64,000 nt of DNA, taken from contig QVOM02000025.1 of NCBI GenBank assembly GCA_003586115.2, positions 85,439,521 to 85,503,520 of the forward strand. Reading direction: 5' to 3'. Below, one piece after another: positions 11,415 through 23,869 of this stretch. Below the pieces are notes generated by a model. That model did not search any database and was not told the origin of the DNA. It was given only the letters and a program-made list of their open reading frames with translations. Source of the DNA: Salvator merianae (Eukaryota; Chordata; Lepidosauria; Squamata; Teiidae). The first letter of the stretch is position 1. Each line of letters opens with the position of its first letter. The position numbers and the translations under genes are program-made.

Positions 11415-11855
11415 ATTAAGGCAGGCAATAAAACCCTGTACCTGGAATTGGGCAGATGAGACAAATTGGGGAAGTTATCACTGTACTATCCACCACTGGA
11501 ATCACAGCTCCTTCAGTGGAGCATTTCTAAACCTCCAAAGAAGCTACTCAGGGTTTAAAATACTTTTCTATGGAACACATTGAACACAGAAAATACAGTT
11601 GTTCCAGCAATTACAAAAGAGAGAACTATTTTGGATCTATGCCTTGAAAACTGAGGCACCTCATGGATTTAACGACCAGAGAGACTGGTTCCCTTTGTTG
11701 TGAATATTTGATCCGTGGCTGTAGTTTAGCGCTTATTTAAGTTACTTATATCTTTAAATTGAATGCTCTATGGGTTTTACCTGACAGGCATCATTGAATG
11801 GTTACCACGGCTATGTCTTAGCTTCATCATGATGCCCTTTATATTCTGTTTCTCC

Positions 11856-12300
11856 AGGCCTGTTCATACTTACCTGTTAGTGAGAGAACAGATGCTCACT
11901 GGGTAAGTGTGTTTGCACTACCCTGCCACCACAGTGTCCAGGAGCAGTACAGCCGCTCCTGAAAGCTACTAGCTGTGGACAACAAAATTGTTGTGCAGAG
12001 TTTGAATGCGAGTGTCTTCCAGGTGCAAATGTTGTGAGTCGGTGGCACAGCAGAACAAAGTAGCACATGGCATAGCTGCGGCTTTGCATTTGTGAGCCGC
12101 TTTCCCAATTGCCATGGCAACAGCCAGACATTGCCTCAGTCACTGTCATGGCAGTTGGGCCAGACTTCCACACTGTGAGTGCTGTAGACCTTGTACAGGG
12201 CTGTTCCAGCCCTCGCAGTGTGATGGCCACTGTGCCCACAGGGTCTTGTACAGCCTAGAATATTAGTACACCATTCTAGGCTGTCAATTGTGAACGGCCC
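11856..12300. mobile_element. family A MITE
   Basis: It starts AGGCCTGTTCATACTTACC and ends in the inverted form TTGTGAACGGCCC. It shares family A internal landmarks: GCTGTGGACAACAAAATTGT, CAATTGCCATGGCAACAGCC, and a GCAGTGTGATGGCCACTG-like block. Flanking triplets are TCC and CCC. Confidence 0.78.
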
Positions 12301-14010
12301 CCCATCTTGCAATCTTTATTGTACTGATTCCTGTTGATTTATTTATTGAATGTAGCCCTACTGTGGCGGTTTTAGATGTTCTGCTTATATATCTTGGTGA
12401 GTTTTTGTTCATCTGCATGTAGGCTGTTTGCATTGCATATGACGTATACAATTTAGTTTTCTGTTTCTGCACACTCAAGCCATTGATGACGGTCAAAACA
12501 AGTTCGGCTGAGTGATAAGAGTGGATAAGAAACCATCCGGCACAGGTCCACAATACCTAGTTCATTGGGTATTGGTATTTCATCTTGAGGTAAGAGAAGT
12601 ATCATCATTAAGCATCCCAAATCGCTGTGGGTCACCAACAGTAGCAGCTGGAAATGGACTGTGATTTCATCTTAGTAATGGTTTACTCTTACTGATTTCT
12701 TTTTCCCGCTCCTTTCCATTTGTATTTTTCATTATTGCTTTCAGCAAACACCAACGCAGTTTTTCACAGTGTCAGATACCTTGGTATATTTGTTATATTG
12801 GCTCATTATCTTCATTTCATAATATAATGCATCTATTTAGATTTATATGGTCCTGGAACTTCTGAGTTTTGTTTTGTTTTTACTCCTGGGGTTTCAGCCA
12901 GCAGCATCATTATCTAGCCTATTTAGCTATGATCTGAAGGAAAAGAAAGTATCAGGATATGCAAAAATGTTCCTGATGAGTTATCAACGCACCTTTCACA
13001 CTCTCCCTTGTTTGATCAAGAAAATGGCATCTTCCAGGAGCTCCATTAAAAGCTTAGAGAATTGCCTTTGCTTCAGATCTTGACCTCCAAACCCTAAAAT
13101 ATCCTTTAATCCTGGAATTAGGTATGACTACTATAGCCTGCAGCTCCTCTCAATAGCAGTCTTGCCTTGAAAATGACACTTATACCAATGACCCAATAAA
13201 ATGGCCAGACGAATAAACGCCTCTTGAAAATGTAGCGTAGGGAGAAGTTTAAAAGTCTAGTACATCCTTTGTTTCTTTTTCCATTCTTCTGTGGAGTGCT
13301 GCTTTCCCTGTTGCAAGGATCAGACTAGTTCAACAATTTCTTTAGCTTTTAAAGGTACATTTGGCAGTGCTATGAGTTATGCTAATTAAATAATGTTTAA
13401 AAAGCATTAAGCTGCTGCTTCAATCAGTAATAGTGCTATCAAATTGTACAAATTACGTTAACTGTGCAACTCAATGGCAACAACAAAATGGAACCACAGA
13501 GGGAGAAACATGCAGAACTGGAAATCTGGACTCCTTCCTTCCTTCCTTCCTTCCTTCCTTCCTTCCTTCCTTCCTTCCTTCCTTCCTTCCCTCCCTCCCT
13601 CCTTCCTTCCTTCCTTTTTTCCTTCCTTCCCTCCATCCTTCCTTCTTTCTTTCCTTTATCCAGCACATCTTCCATAATGTTCTTAAATTGCACTCAGGTT
13701 TAGGTCTCACTCACTTGGATTATATTACAGCATAAGTGCAATTCTTTTCAAATTAAGGCCAGGCTTTAATTTACAGAATGAGGCAGCTCTGTTGAGGAAT
13801 GGAGGAGAGATCCTGATCCCCCACCAAAACATATGCCTCTGCATCTCCATATTCAAAAAGCAGGCAGCATTTGCAGTGTCTGATTATGGCACCTCTGCTA
13901 AAGGTATACATACAAGTTGACTCTGCATACATGTTGATTCTGACAGAAATCCTACTTTAAATGAAGCAGGGCAATCACCGCACAGCACCTACTGTCCCCA
14001 CAATTGGAAA
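12301..14010. other. no recognised gene
   Basis: Unique sequence apart from the (TTCC)n tract at 13531-13657. Confidence 0.55.
13531..13657 (+). repeat. (TTCC)n microsatellite
   Basis: TTCC units with CTCC and TTTC variants. Confidence 0.97.
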
Positions 14011-14018
14011 CATGGTAA

Positions 14019-14217
14019 CAGTGGCGGCTGTCGGCTTTAAGCCCGGGTGTTCAGGCACCGCACGAAGCGTGCCAAGGCTGTTTGCGGGGTCTCCCGGCCT
14101 CTGTACTGCTTAAGTGACTTGCAGAGGCAGTACAGAGGCCCGGAGGCCTCACAAACAGCCATGGCATGCTTCGTGTGGGGCCTGAACACCCGGACTTAAA
14201 GCCACTGGCCGCCGCTG
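14019..14217. mobile_element. hAT-type palindromic MITE (CAGTGGCGGC ends)
   Basis: The 199-bp element is almost one inverted repeat. The left half (CAGTGGCGGC, GCCCGGGTGTTCAGGC, GGCCTCTGTACTGC) pairs with the right half (GCAGTACAGAGGCC, GCCTGAACACCCGG, GGCCGCCGCTG). The flanks CATGGTAA (14011-14018) and CATGGTAG (14218-14225) differ at one base, an 8-bp hAT-type duplication. Confidence 0.88.
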
Positions 14218-14225
14218 CATGGTAG

Positions 14226-16020
14226 CTGTGGGCACCTTCTCAAGTGGTGGTAGGCACCTCCTTTTGCAAGTGGACACACAGCCTGGCACTAATTAAGCAA
14301 AGCATCTAGACCCAATATTTAAGTTTAAATGTATTCAGTCCTTTCCAAAGTCACATGGAACAGCACCAAAAACATATAAGCAAACAAGGAAAGCAGGGAA
14401 AACATTGAACTGAATATTGAGGGCCAGATAATATCTTAATGGCATGTTTGCTTCAGTCTTCTGGTTTGTCACTTCTTAGGAACAGGCCTAAATCTGATAA
14501 AAATGAAAATTCAGTAGAATTTTGTGAAATACAAAAAGAATTAGTTTTGACTGAAAAGTTCTGAATCTATCCAATTTCTATCAGTTTCTGGCATAGACAG
14601 ATGTTCCTCTGCTTAGGTGATGCTGGGCTACTAAGGGGGAGTATTATGCCCCCAGATAAGAATATGGAAAACATAAATTTTATTAATTGATGACTTTATC
14701 ATACTACATTTTTTTAAAATTGCTGCATTGCACTAGATAGCCTTCCTGACAACTAACCCACAGATATACATTAATACTATGTTAATTACTTAACCTTTCA
14801 ACTTCAGAACACATATTATATCTTAAAAAAGGCAAAAAGTGCTGGAAAAGAATTAAATTATTCTCAAAGAGTTAACTATGAAGCTCAAAAAAAGAAATAT
14901 AAATTCTTGTTTGAAGGAGATTTCAAAGAGTAATTTTACTGTTTTTGTTTATGATATGGAGGTAGGTTGTCTGGAGCAAGGCTAAGGCTGCACCTCCACA
15001 TTTTTTTTTTTTTTAAATAGTTTAAAAGGAGATTAGAGGTGGTAATGTGTAGCAGCTAGTTTCTCTAGCTAGTTGGAAGCACATTTGTTGGTTCTATTTT
15101 CTGGCCTTTAATATGGAATAAAGATGGAATGGAAATACTAGCACATGGCAACTATCATATTTATTTATTGAAGTAAATATTTTATTTAAGTATTTATATC
15201 CTGCCCTTCACCTGAAGGTCCCAGGTGAAAACCATAAAATACTATAAAATATACCTAAATCTAAATATACATCTTTAAGCTGCTTTTTGAACTGTTTCTT
15301 TTTTAACCATGTGTGGATGCAGTCTTACTATTTGCCCATTTCATACTCTGTGAATGTCAATCAAACTAATTAAGTGCTTAGCCTGTGGATGCACTCAGCC
15401 TGGGGTGGAAAAATATACTGATTAAAATCAATGAAGGGTGCTTCTGGTCCTCCTCTTTTTTCTGGGGGCAAAACCATTAATTGGAATAACAATGTCCTAG
15501 AAAAGTCATTAGGATTTCAAACTAGATATGATCAGCGCCTGCAAACAGTTTAATAATTTACTAAAAATATACTAATTAACTATAAGTACAAGCACTTTTT
15601 AATGGAAAATCATATGAAAGGATAGAAAAAAATTGAAATGGAGGAATTAAAATAAAGGGATTACATAATACTAAATGCAAGATTGCAATTAGCTTCAGCT
15701 TAATTATTGCACAAGAATAGATTGGCCCCTCAATTACTTGAAGCTTAGTATATTCCTAGCTGTTCCAAGTTTACAACGTTTAAGAGGTAAACACAGCGAC
15801 TGATCCAATAGCAACAAAAAGTAATGTTTCAAACTGGGGAAAAAAAGTTTGGAAAAGTTGCAGTGAAATGTGAGCTTCACCTGGGAAGCAACAAAAACAA
15901 AACAAAGTGGCAGAAGAAGGAAGATAATAATCAATCAATATTAAATCAAAAAAATATATCTGGAGAGCTCAGTGAGCAACAAGTTAAGATACACAGGATC
16001 TTCCAACTATAACTGAGACT
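14226..16020. other. no gene; AT-rich flank with a LINE tail
   Basis: Low-complexity, AT-rich sequence. Only the reversed LINE tail at 15155-15265 is recognisable. Confidence 0.55.
15155..15265 (-). repeat. LINE 3' tail, reverse orientation
   Basis: TTTATTTATTGAAG and then 'ATTTATATCCTGCCCTTCAC' is the reverse complement of the common squamate LINE terminus (GAAGGGCGGGATATAAAT…AAATAAATAAA). Confidence 0.65.
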
Positions 16021-16028
16021 GTTAAAAC

Positions 16029-16182
16029 CAGCGGCGGCCCATCGCTTTAAGGGCGGGTGTTCGGAATCTGCAGGAAGGGGGCAATCGCTGTTCATGGGGC
16101 CTCTGGGCCACTGTACTGTCACACGATTGCCCCCCTCCTGCGGGTTCCGAACACCTGCCCTTAAAGCGACAGGCTGCCACTG
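16029..16182. mobile_element. hAT-type palindromic MITE, shorter relative
   Basis: It has ends CAGCGGCGGCCC and GGCTGCCACTG, with arms TTTAAGGGCGGGTGTTCGGA and TTCCGAACACCTGCCCTTAA. The 8-bp flanks GTTAAAAC (16021-16028) and GTTATAAC (16183-16190) match at 7 of 8. Confidence 0.87.
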
Positions 16183-16448
16183 GTTATAACAAATCAGAAT
16201 CATTGGGAGGGGAGGGAAGGGGGGGATGGGTGGGGAAAGAAATGTAGAAAAGAATTTTCAAAATTTTTTTTTAAAAAAAATCAATATTAAATCAGTTCCC
16301 ATTTGTCCATAGGTTATGGTCAGGAAAAAAGTTAGCCATATATAAAAACAAAACAGAACTTTTTTCATAAGAGAAAATCAAAACTTTCTGGAAGTAGTGA
16401 CAAAATTAGAGATGTACAGATACAAATCTATTAAAAACAGCAAGAAGC

Positions 16449-16450
<2 letters not shown>

Positions 16451-16495
<45 letters not shown>
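16451..16495. repeat. (AT)n dinucleotide repeat
   Basis: About 22 AT units. Confidence 0.97.
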
Positions 16496-16498
<3 letters not shown>

Positions 16499-17748
16499 TA
16501 TGGGTGTGTTTGTGGAGGATCTGCATAGTGCCATAGTGGTGCCATGGCATAGCCATAGGTTCTGCAGGATCTCATGCCCATTGGGTCATAGAAGGATAGA
16601 AAGCACTATCATGCCCTTTGCACAGAGCATCGTCCATCCCCAGCAGCCCATGTAGGCTTACCTTGTTACACATAGCTGCTGCTCCACTTCATGGCCCTGT
16701 TTTCAAAAGTGCAGAATATGCCCCACTTCAGGGCCTGCTACCTTCAAATATGTGCCCAGCTAGAAATGTTGATACCAGTGAACTAAAGTTCCCTGGCTTT
16801 GACATTCATGTGGCTGTGATGGATGGTCTGCTATCAGCATGCTTCCTACTTTTAGGACCAGAACAAGCATTCCACCCCTCAAAGTCACAGTCTGCTGTCC
16901 TGTGAACCTTGCCTGTGTGTGTATTATAGACAATATAGGTTATGACCCAAATGGAATAACAATCTGCTTGCTTGGAAGAGACAAAAGGACAAAATGAACC
17001 TAATAGAGGAGAATTCCATTCTTGCATCTTGACTATCAGAAACTATATTGTGACTGCTGGTTGGATGCCTTTCCTTTCTCTCTTTGCTCTTTACAAAATC
17101 TTGGCACTATTTGGTAAATAGCAGCATCACCATCCTACTTCACTTTCCAGAAAATGATGTTATCCTAAGGCAATAACATGGCTCCCTGAAACTCAGTCAG
17201 TATTGTTGTCTTCACATGATGATCCACTGGGGCTTAAATTAGTTTAGGCTGAGATGTAATAGCAGTCATTATATTCTGGATTCTAGATATCCAGGTCAAG
17301 AATAATCTCTGCCCTCCTTTGTTCCAGGGAAGAGATACCAATAAAGTTTATGAGCCACCATTGTGACCCAGTTGACTTTCACTGTTGTCCAGAGTTGTCC
17401 TTCTGTGGGTATGCAGATGCTCACCCAAAAGGTGATCTAAGAAAATGAAGCTTTTTCACCACCTGAAGATATAGTGAGAGCCACTGCTTTGGAGAAACTC
17501 ATTGTGTTTAAATCAGGAGTGTTTTGCTTTGAAGACTGTGAGTCATATTTCCATTGATCTCATAATGAAGTTAATTGGACATGCCAAAGAGTGTTTTACA
17601 GCAAAGATTATTTGGTTTCAGACGGTTAATTGCTGGGGGTGTAATTTGGAAATAGGAAAATTTAAGGCAAAAAGAATTGGGCTTGGTTTCATTAAGATTG
17701 AAAATTAAAAGGGTTGATCACTTGATCTTACACTAATTACTATCAGTT
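16496..17748. other. no recognised feature
   Basis: Unique-looking sequence between the (AT)n repeat and the family D MITE. Confidence 0.5.
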
Positions 17749-17751
17749 TAA

Positions 17752-17946
17752 GGTTGGATCTCCACTTCCCAGAGGAGATGTCTGCTAAAGTGTCTTCCGC
17801 CACCATGTTTCCCACTTGTGGTGGCTGTTCTGAAGAACACCTCGCTCCAAACTAGACACCAGGAGATGTCCGGTTGGCCCACAATTGCAGCACCTACCCC
17901 ATGCATCCTAAACACAGCCACCTCCATTTACAATGGAGATACAGCC
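17752..17946. mobile_element. family D MITE sharing a TAA with its neighbour
   Basis: The ends are GGTTGGATCTCCACTT and the complement of AATGGAGATACAGCC. TAA lies at 17749-17751 and 17947-17949. The right TAA is also the left flank of the family C element at 17950. Confidence 0.78.
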
Positions 17947-17949
17947 TAA

Positions 17950-18518
17950 GGGTGTTTCAGCACTTACCTTTAATCTGGGGCACAGCACCACAAAGCCACG
18001 TTCAGCGCCTCTTCTATCTGCATGTTATTGTGGATCAGAAAGGCCCTTCCCATTGTTGGCATGCTCAGTTCACAAGGACAGAGCCTGATCCACACCAGGA
18101 GGCTTCTGATCTGCTGGCTCAGCCTCGATATCGAGATCTATTTGCATACTGTTGGGGCCTAATCCAGAACACAGAGGCATGCAGAAGATGCAGGTCACTG
18201 AGTTCTGGTTACAGGAGATTCCATCTCAACAGCACACTTTATTGCATTGCTGAAATAGGTCCCAAAGGGACTCCGAAGATTGCTGTCATTTCTAGCCATC
18301 AGAGCCCTCAGACACCAGTTCTGAAGTTCATGCAAGCTTCAGGGCTGGTGTGGGGACTGGTCTGAAACAGGGTCACCAGCATATGGGCCTGTTCCAGACC
18401 ACACCTTGCATCACCACACCTTGTCACCAAATAGAAGCCTTCTGTGATCTGGACCAGAGGGCCTTGCTTGGTCCAGACTCACTGGGCAGATCACGGCCAG
18501 ATGAGTGCAGAAAGGCCC
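17950..18518. mobile_element. family C MITE, TAA duplication
   Basis: The ends are GGGTGTTTCAGCACTTACC and GAGTGCAGAAAGGCCC. TAA flanks it at 17947-17949 and 18519-18521. Internal landmarks of family C are CACAGAGGCATGCAGAAG, CTCGATATCGAGATCTA and 'CATCAGAGCCCTCAGACACC'. Confidence 0.85.
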
Positions 18519-18521
18519 TAA

Positions 18522-19646
18522 GATTCACATGTTTTCTTGAGTTATATATCTAGAGTGGGGGATTTAATTTCTCATTTGCAGCTATGGATGCTCTGAGTAT
18601 ACGGAATTTGCCAAGAAAATCATCCAATAGCATTAAAAATCACATTTACATCTACTTTTTGTGAGTGTGGCATGTTGTCAGCATTTTGATCTGGTTCTTT
18701 TTCAGTGACGTGCTACGAAGATCCCAGTAATTTGGGGGAATTTGTAATAATTAAGCACTGGGAGGTACTACATCTTTAGAAAGTTTTGGTGGAAGAGTTT
18801 CAGGGCAAGACAATGTGGAAAATATATCTGCTATTGCCAGTAGGAAAATCCTTTTTGTCAGATGTCTTTCTCAAAAGATGGCTATCAGTAGCTGAATCTC
18901 CAGAAAAGAACAGCTAAGTTCTGGAAGACAGTTTGTTCTTGCTTAACTGAGAGATGTTGCTACAACTTCGTGACAAAGTCTGCATTGTTAAAATTAAATC
19001 CATGAGCCACACCCATTGACACAAATGTGAAAGAAGCAGGGATATAAGAAGTGAAATTAATAGGTAGCTCATTAATGGTCTGACATGGTTCTGAGAAACC
19101 AGCTCATTTACAGCTTGATATTATCTTCCAAGGATTAAAAACATGATATATATATGTACATCACAGCAAACTTTTTGATATCATTTTACAATGCATACTC
19201 CTTCATTACATTAATTGGGCCCTCTCATACAAGTTTAAAAGACTGTTTTCCCTTCTCAACAGAGATTGCACCATTAAAACAGAGTTTGTTGCTTAGGAAA
19301 GACCATTTTCTTGATGAACTGAATAATTTACTGTGTGCATTCATTGCCTTCAGTTTTCAAAGTCGCTGGATTACCAACTTACTGTCACTTTTGCAGCAAT
19401 CATTTATTCAGACATGCTGATTTTGTTTGCTTGCAGCCAAGTGTGTGGATTATTTATTTATTTATTTAGGTCCCTGGGGAAAACAAGATTTATAGCATAG
19501 TCTAAAGAACAAAATAATATGGAAACACTCTATAAATGCATGGAGCAGGAATTACGGTGTTCAGAACAACATTCATACATCACCCAACCATTCTGCATAA
19601 TTTTTGTACTACTAGGACAACATCTTATCAGCAGACAGTTCACAAA
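18522..19646. other. no gene recognised
   Basis: AT-rich sequence. A short (TTTA)n with a GGTCCCTGGGGAAAAC stretch near 19446-19520 may be another LINE tail. Confidence 0.5.
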
Positions 19647-20061
19647 GGGTCTGTTCACACTTTGCACTAGCAAGCGTCAGGGATGCTCGCTAGCAAAGTG
19701 CTTCTGCATTTCAAGAAGGCCCTCATGACCAGGAGCAGCATATCGCTGCTTCTGATCACTAATAGCTGTGGAGCACTAATTTGTGCTCCAAAACTTTACT
19801 GGGAGCTGGTATCCAGCTCACAGTAAAGTGTATGCACACTTCGAAATCATGGCCACGCTTTGCATGGCAGCTGCACCTGCATGATTGCTGTCATGGTGAA
19901 GCTCGAGCAAAGGACACCAGCATTCACACTGCAAATGCTGGCATTCAACTGATCTTCATGGATACGGCCATGCAGTGTGGATGGTGTCCATGCTGCATGG
20001 TCAATTCCAGCTTAGAACAGAATGATTATTCTGTTCTAAGGTGGAAAGTGTGAAAATGCCC
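19647..20061. mobile_element. family A MITE
   Basis: The left end is GGGTCTGTTCACACTTTGCA and the right end AAGTGTGAAAATGCCC. It contains the CTAGCAAGCG/CGCTAGCAAAG hairpin near the left end and TTAGAACAGAATGATTATTC, a hairpin, near the right. No clean duplication was found. Confidence 0.78.
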
Positions 20062-20239
20062 AATGGCTCCATTCACAGTATGCACTATGGCCAACATAGG
20101 GCTTTCTAGTGGGTCAGGGCAAGCAAAGAGTCACATGCCAGATGCCACCATCTCCCATCCTCACAAACAAACAAAACAGAATTGTGTGTATCCTACATCC
20201 TAGGAACAGTCATGGTGTAACTGGGCTGCTGGGGAGATC

Positions 20240-20540
20240 CTGCTGTGAACACCATGAATTACTGCATGCCATCTTTCTCTTACCTGTAGCTGGGCTTTCT
20301 CTGTGTTGGCACCTACACCCTGAAATGCTTTATTTTTGATATTGGTGACATATCTACAATTGCATCCTTTAGATATTTGAAAAAGTCATACCTGCTCATT
20401 CAGGTCCAGTGTGAATGGTTCTCCCTCTCCATCTTTCTAATTTAGTGTTTATGTGTACTTATTGCTTTAACTGTTTTTATGAAAACTGCCAGGAGATTAA
20501 TATGGGGAGAGGTATAAAAACGTTTTAAAACAAAACTTAT
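20240..20540 (+). repeat. degenerate L2-like LINE 3' region
   Basis: 'GGGCTTTCTCTGTGTTGGCA' then CCTGAAATGC resembles the L2 coding segment (FSVVAPxLWNALP). A 3'-UTR-like GGGGAGAGGTATAAAAACG tail follows. It is heavily decayed and its boundaries are uncertain. Confidence 0.5.
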
Positions 20541-20742
20541 GGTTTGCTTTCATCTTATCTATCAAGGGATTCTGGATTCCACAGGAAAGTCAAACAAACT
20601 ATAACTGTCACAAATGTCGCAAAAATGGTGTTATTCAATAAAACTGTGTATTGTCATCAATATGTATGTCTGAATTATGTCCAGTTCATTTCGTTTTTAA
20701 ATATTTGAAACGTAGTGTTTGCAGTTTCTGAGTTGTGTGAAT

Positions 20743-21058
20743 TAGGTGTGTGCAACAAACGTGTTCGTGTGTTGTTCCCACCATACGAACTGCCCATAGA
20801 GGGCTGGTTTGAAAGGTCAAACACCTTACAAGCCTGACCCTCTACGAAGGTGATTGGCAAAGGTGTTTGCAGGTAGTTCTCACCTGCCTTCATCTCTCTC
20901 TAGGCTTCCCTCACAGCCATCTCTGCAGCCAGGAAGGGGCGGAGCTACACAAAGTATGCAGTAACATCACTGTGCTGCTTATTGTGTCTTTCCCTGGCCC
21001 TTGCCAACTTCCAGACTGATGTATATGATGGGGGAAAAAAAATCATTGCATGCCCCTA
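20743..21058. mobile_element. probable hAT-type MITE (TAGGTGTGTGC ends)
   Basis: It starts TAGGTGTGTGCAACAAACG and ends TCATTGCATGCCCCTA, the inverted terminus. No convincing 8-bp duplication remains. Confidence 0.55.
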
Positions 21059-21244
21059 GATATGATTTCTTCGTGATTTCTGTTATTATGATATATTAAT
21101 CATATGTTAATATTTGCATTTACAGTGCTTCCTTAGCCCTGAACAATGATAGTCAACTGTGATACAGCAATTAGAGGCAACATTTACAATGGAACACATT
21201 TTCAGCTGCTTCAATGTGTTGTGCATAGGCATGTAACTAGTCCT

Positions 21245-21420
21245 AGAAAAATAGAATTGTAGAGTTGGAAAGAACCACAAAGATCATCTAGTCTAACTGT
21301 TTGCACTGTCTGGGAGAAGAAATTAAATAATTGTTGATAAGTGCATGCTCGACATTTTCTTAAAGACCATCAGAGCCAGGGAACCCATAACCTTCACAGA
21401 TAAATGGTCCCACAGCTGCA
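21245..21420 (-). repeat. CR1-like LINE 3' UTR fragment
   Basis: AATAGAATTGTAGAGTTGG and 'GATCATCTAGTCTAAC' are the familiar reverse-complement CR1 3'-end sequence of reptiles and birds. No coding part remains. Confidence 0.75.
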
Positions 21421-21510
21421 GTTAGGCATGTGTCCCCTGATCTGAACCCTGATCTGAACCACTGTTTTTTCTATTCACCGGTTGTACACTGCACCAAACT
21501 GTTCCCCAAT

Positions 21511-21765
21511 TAAGAACACAAGAATGTAAGAGGAGCCCTGTGGGATCAGGTCGCAGCCCATCTAGCCCAGCATCCCATCTTGCACAATGGCTCACCAATT
21601 CCATGTGGGCATTCTCAAGCAGAAGATGAAGGCAAACCCTTCACTTGCTCTCCACTCCCTGCAAATGGCCTTCAGAGGTATCCTACCTCTAAAGGTAGTA
21701 CCTAGGCATCCTGAAGGTGGTACCTAGGGATCCATTCTAGTAGCCACTGACATGTGGTAGTTGTG
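21511..21765 (-). repeat. CR1-type LINE 3' UTR (ATAAGAACA-tail subfamily)
   Basis: The sequence runs AAGAACACAAGAATGTAAGA, then 'AGCCCATCTAGCCCAGCATC', then 'TAGTAGCCACTGACATG'. It is the reverse complement of a reptile LINE 3' UTR whose forward form (GATGCTGGACTAGATGGGCC…TTCTTATG) also occurs at 38100-38168. No coding part remains. Confidence 0.7.
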
Positions 21766-22536
21766 CACTGCATTGTGTCAGCTCAGTGATTTGGCTGGTT
21801 TGGCTGCCTGAACCAACCAAGCAGTTGAGTTGGAAAGATAGCAGCTTGACACTGAAGCTGAGTCTCCACTATGCAGTCAATGCACCTTTGACAGATACCC
21901 AGTTTGGCCAGTCTTTGCAGCTCCCCTGCAGAAGAGGCATGAGGGGTTTGGATGCCTGTCAAAGGATCCAAAACATTGGTGTGCAAGGGGCAACTCTTCA
22001 GTCACTACCTCGTGCCCTGACTCAGGCCCTTCAGTGTGACAATGTCTTGTGTGTGAGAGCCTGAAGGCTTGACTACATGGGCTCTCTGCTGGCCATGGAG
22101 CCAGGAAGCAGATCCATGAGGCATTGGGAAAGCTGCTACAGAGGTGGTGCCTGCTACCTGATTCCTTTGCTGGCTTCCGTGAAGTCACAGCCAAACTAAG
22201 TGTAGAGCATGCCAAGTCTTCACTCCATTCATTGTGCAGTGTGCAACTGCATTGGTTTGAGGGTCCCAAATGAACTGCCAAATGTGCCTATGAATGCCTT
22301 GATACCATTTTGGATTGAGACCTTCGCAACAGCAACACAGCCACCAACAATGGATATTGCTAACGGAAGTACTAATGCTTGCTGAGGGCCAGTGTGTGGG
22401 ATCAGGGCATATGGGAATCAGGAGCTATCCTACTTCTGTGCCCTGTCCTGTTGTGCTTCTACCCATGTGTAGCAGCAGCCAGAGCTTTTGATCTAGGAGA
22501 TCGTGGGTACAAATACCTACACAGCAGAAGTTTTTG
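21766..22536. other. no gene recognised
   Basis: Moderately GC-rich sequence with open frames on both strands but no family resemblance; it may be an unclassified repeat. Confidence 0.4.
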
Positions 22537-23431
22537 TAGGCCTAATTCACACACAGTGAAAAAGGTAGCTTGAAAATATCCTAGAGAGGGTAGTGTGTGG
22601 CCTTCCTGTTCTCTTGCCATATCTAATCCACCTTTTCTAGAAAATTCATGAGAGGGGGGCAGGCAGAATGCTGTGTGAACAATTCCAACTCCAACTACCT
22701 CTAAGGCATCTCCAAGCAAAAAAAAAGTGGTTCAAAAGCATCTTTGAGGTGGCAGTGTGTGGCCTTCATGTTTCATCCCATTTCTAATCCATGTTTTCTA
22801 GCCTAGAATGTTCATGAGAGGGGGAGGGGCAGACAGATCCATAAAGGATCTCACTTGTGAAACATCTCTAAGCAACCTCTAAACCTCTTCAGACTTGACT
22901 TCTTTTTAACTGAGGGGTGTTTCTGCACTTACCTGTGCTGGACCACTCCAGCTGGAACCGCTCTTACTGGCATGGTTCCCAGTTGGAGTAGTTCAGCTGT
23001 CTCGAACAAGGCCATCTGCATGTGGACAGCATATTCTGGGACAGATCTCAATGTTCTTGAGAGTTTTGAAGCTCCAAGGGAAACCATTTCAGCAGTGCAA
23101 TTTAGTATGCCGATGAGATGGTCCCCTTGCTAAATCAGAACAAGGAGGCACGTGCCCTTCTGCGTGATCCCTGTTCCATTGTAGTGGCCCTGGACCACCA
23201 GTAGATCTTTATAAAAAGCTCTACCTGTTTCCCATTCTAGGTGGCCATTTTTACCTCCTAGACCAGGCTACGCTCCATCCAATGTGGATGGAGTGGTCTA
23301 TCAGGGGGTGTGGCCTCCCTAGTCCACATCAAAGTGTTGAAGAGAGGGGCTCAGAAGGGGTCTAGGCCTCAACACTGAACCACTTTACATGTAAGTGCCA
23401 AAAGGGCCTGAATGTAAACACAGCCTTTGGT
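22537..23431. mobile_element. family F-related element split by a family C MITE
   Basis: The left part begins AGGCCTAATTCACACACAGT and continues through GTAGTGTGTGGCCTTCC and CATGAGAGGGGGAGGGGC repeats. The right remnant GAATGTAAACACAGCC follows the MITE at 22914-23408. The ends resemble GGCTGCATCCACAT/ATGTGGACACAGCC of family F. Boundaries are approximate. Confidence 0.5.
22914..23408. mobile_element. family C MITE, TGA duplication
   Basis: The left end is GGGGTGTTTCTGCACTTACC and the right end GTAAGTGCCAAAAGGGCC. TGA is at 22911-22913 and 23409-23411. The internal TCCAATGTGGATGGAGTGG stretch is typical of family C. Confidence 0.82.
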
Positions 23432-23585
23432 AGTCTTAAACCTGTCTTTTAGACTACTTTGAAGGTAAAATGTGAAAGTGAGGCCCTTTCTGCACTGGGC
23501 TTTAATAAGGTGAAGAAGAAATTAGTGTCTGACAAGACCAGAAGGATAAAAGTGAAAGAAAGCAAGAGAGAGGAAGGGTGGGAGG

Positions 23586-23602
23586 AGAGAGAGAGAGAGA
23601 GT
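23586..23602 (+). repeat. short (GA)n repeat
   Basis: About eight GA units near the probable end of the CTNNA2 transcript. Confidence 0.9.
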
Positions 23603-23869
23603 ATTATGGAATCCAGAGTCCTACAAAGAATTTAGTACATTCTTGCCCATCTACCGTGGATTTTTGTGAGGTGGTGCGCAAACGGTGATTATGAAGTGCT
23701 ATGTGTGTGCAATGCTTTAGTTTAGCCTCTATGATCTGCATAATAAAATAAAGGCATTCTACAGCCTGTGTATGCAAATCTGAGCACAAGTCAGCCGATA
23801 CCACGGAGCTGAGAAGGGGGGTTGAGATGAAATACAACAGACCAGCTGGACACTTTGAGCCACACAGAA

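Noticed and set aside
13433..13735. Five overlapping frames with PSFLPSF or EGRKEGRK repeats
   Set aside because: Microsatellite translations.
21783..22281. Open frames on both strands around 21.8-22.3 kb
   Set aside because: No recognisable domain and no splice structure; probably chance or an unclassified repeat.
23482..23510. Solo GGCCCTTTCTGCACTGGGC-like terminus near the CTNNA2 transcript end
   Set aside because: No matching second end; probably an eroded or truncated MITE, not enough to call an element.
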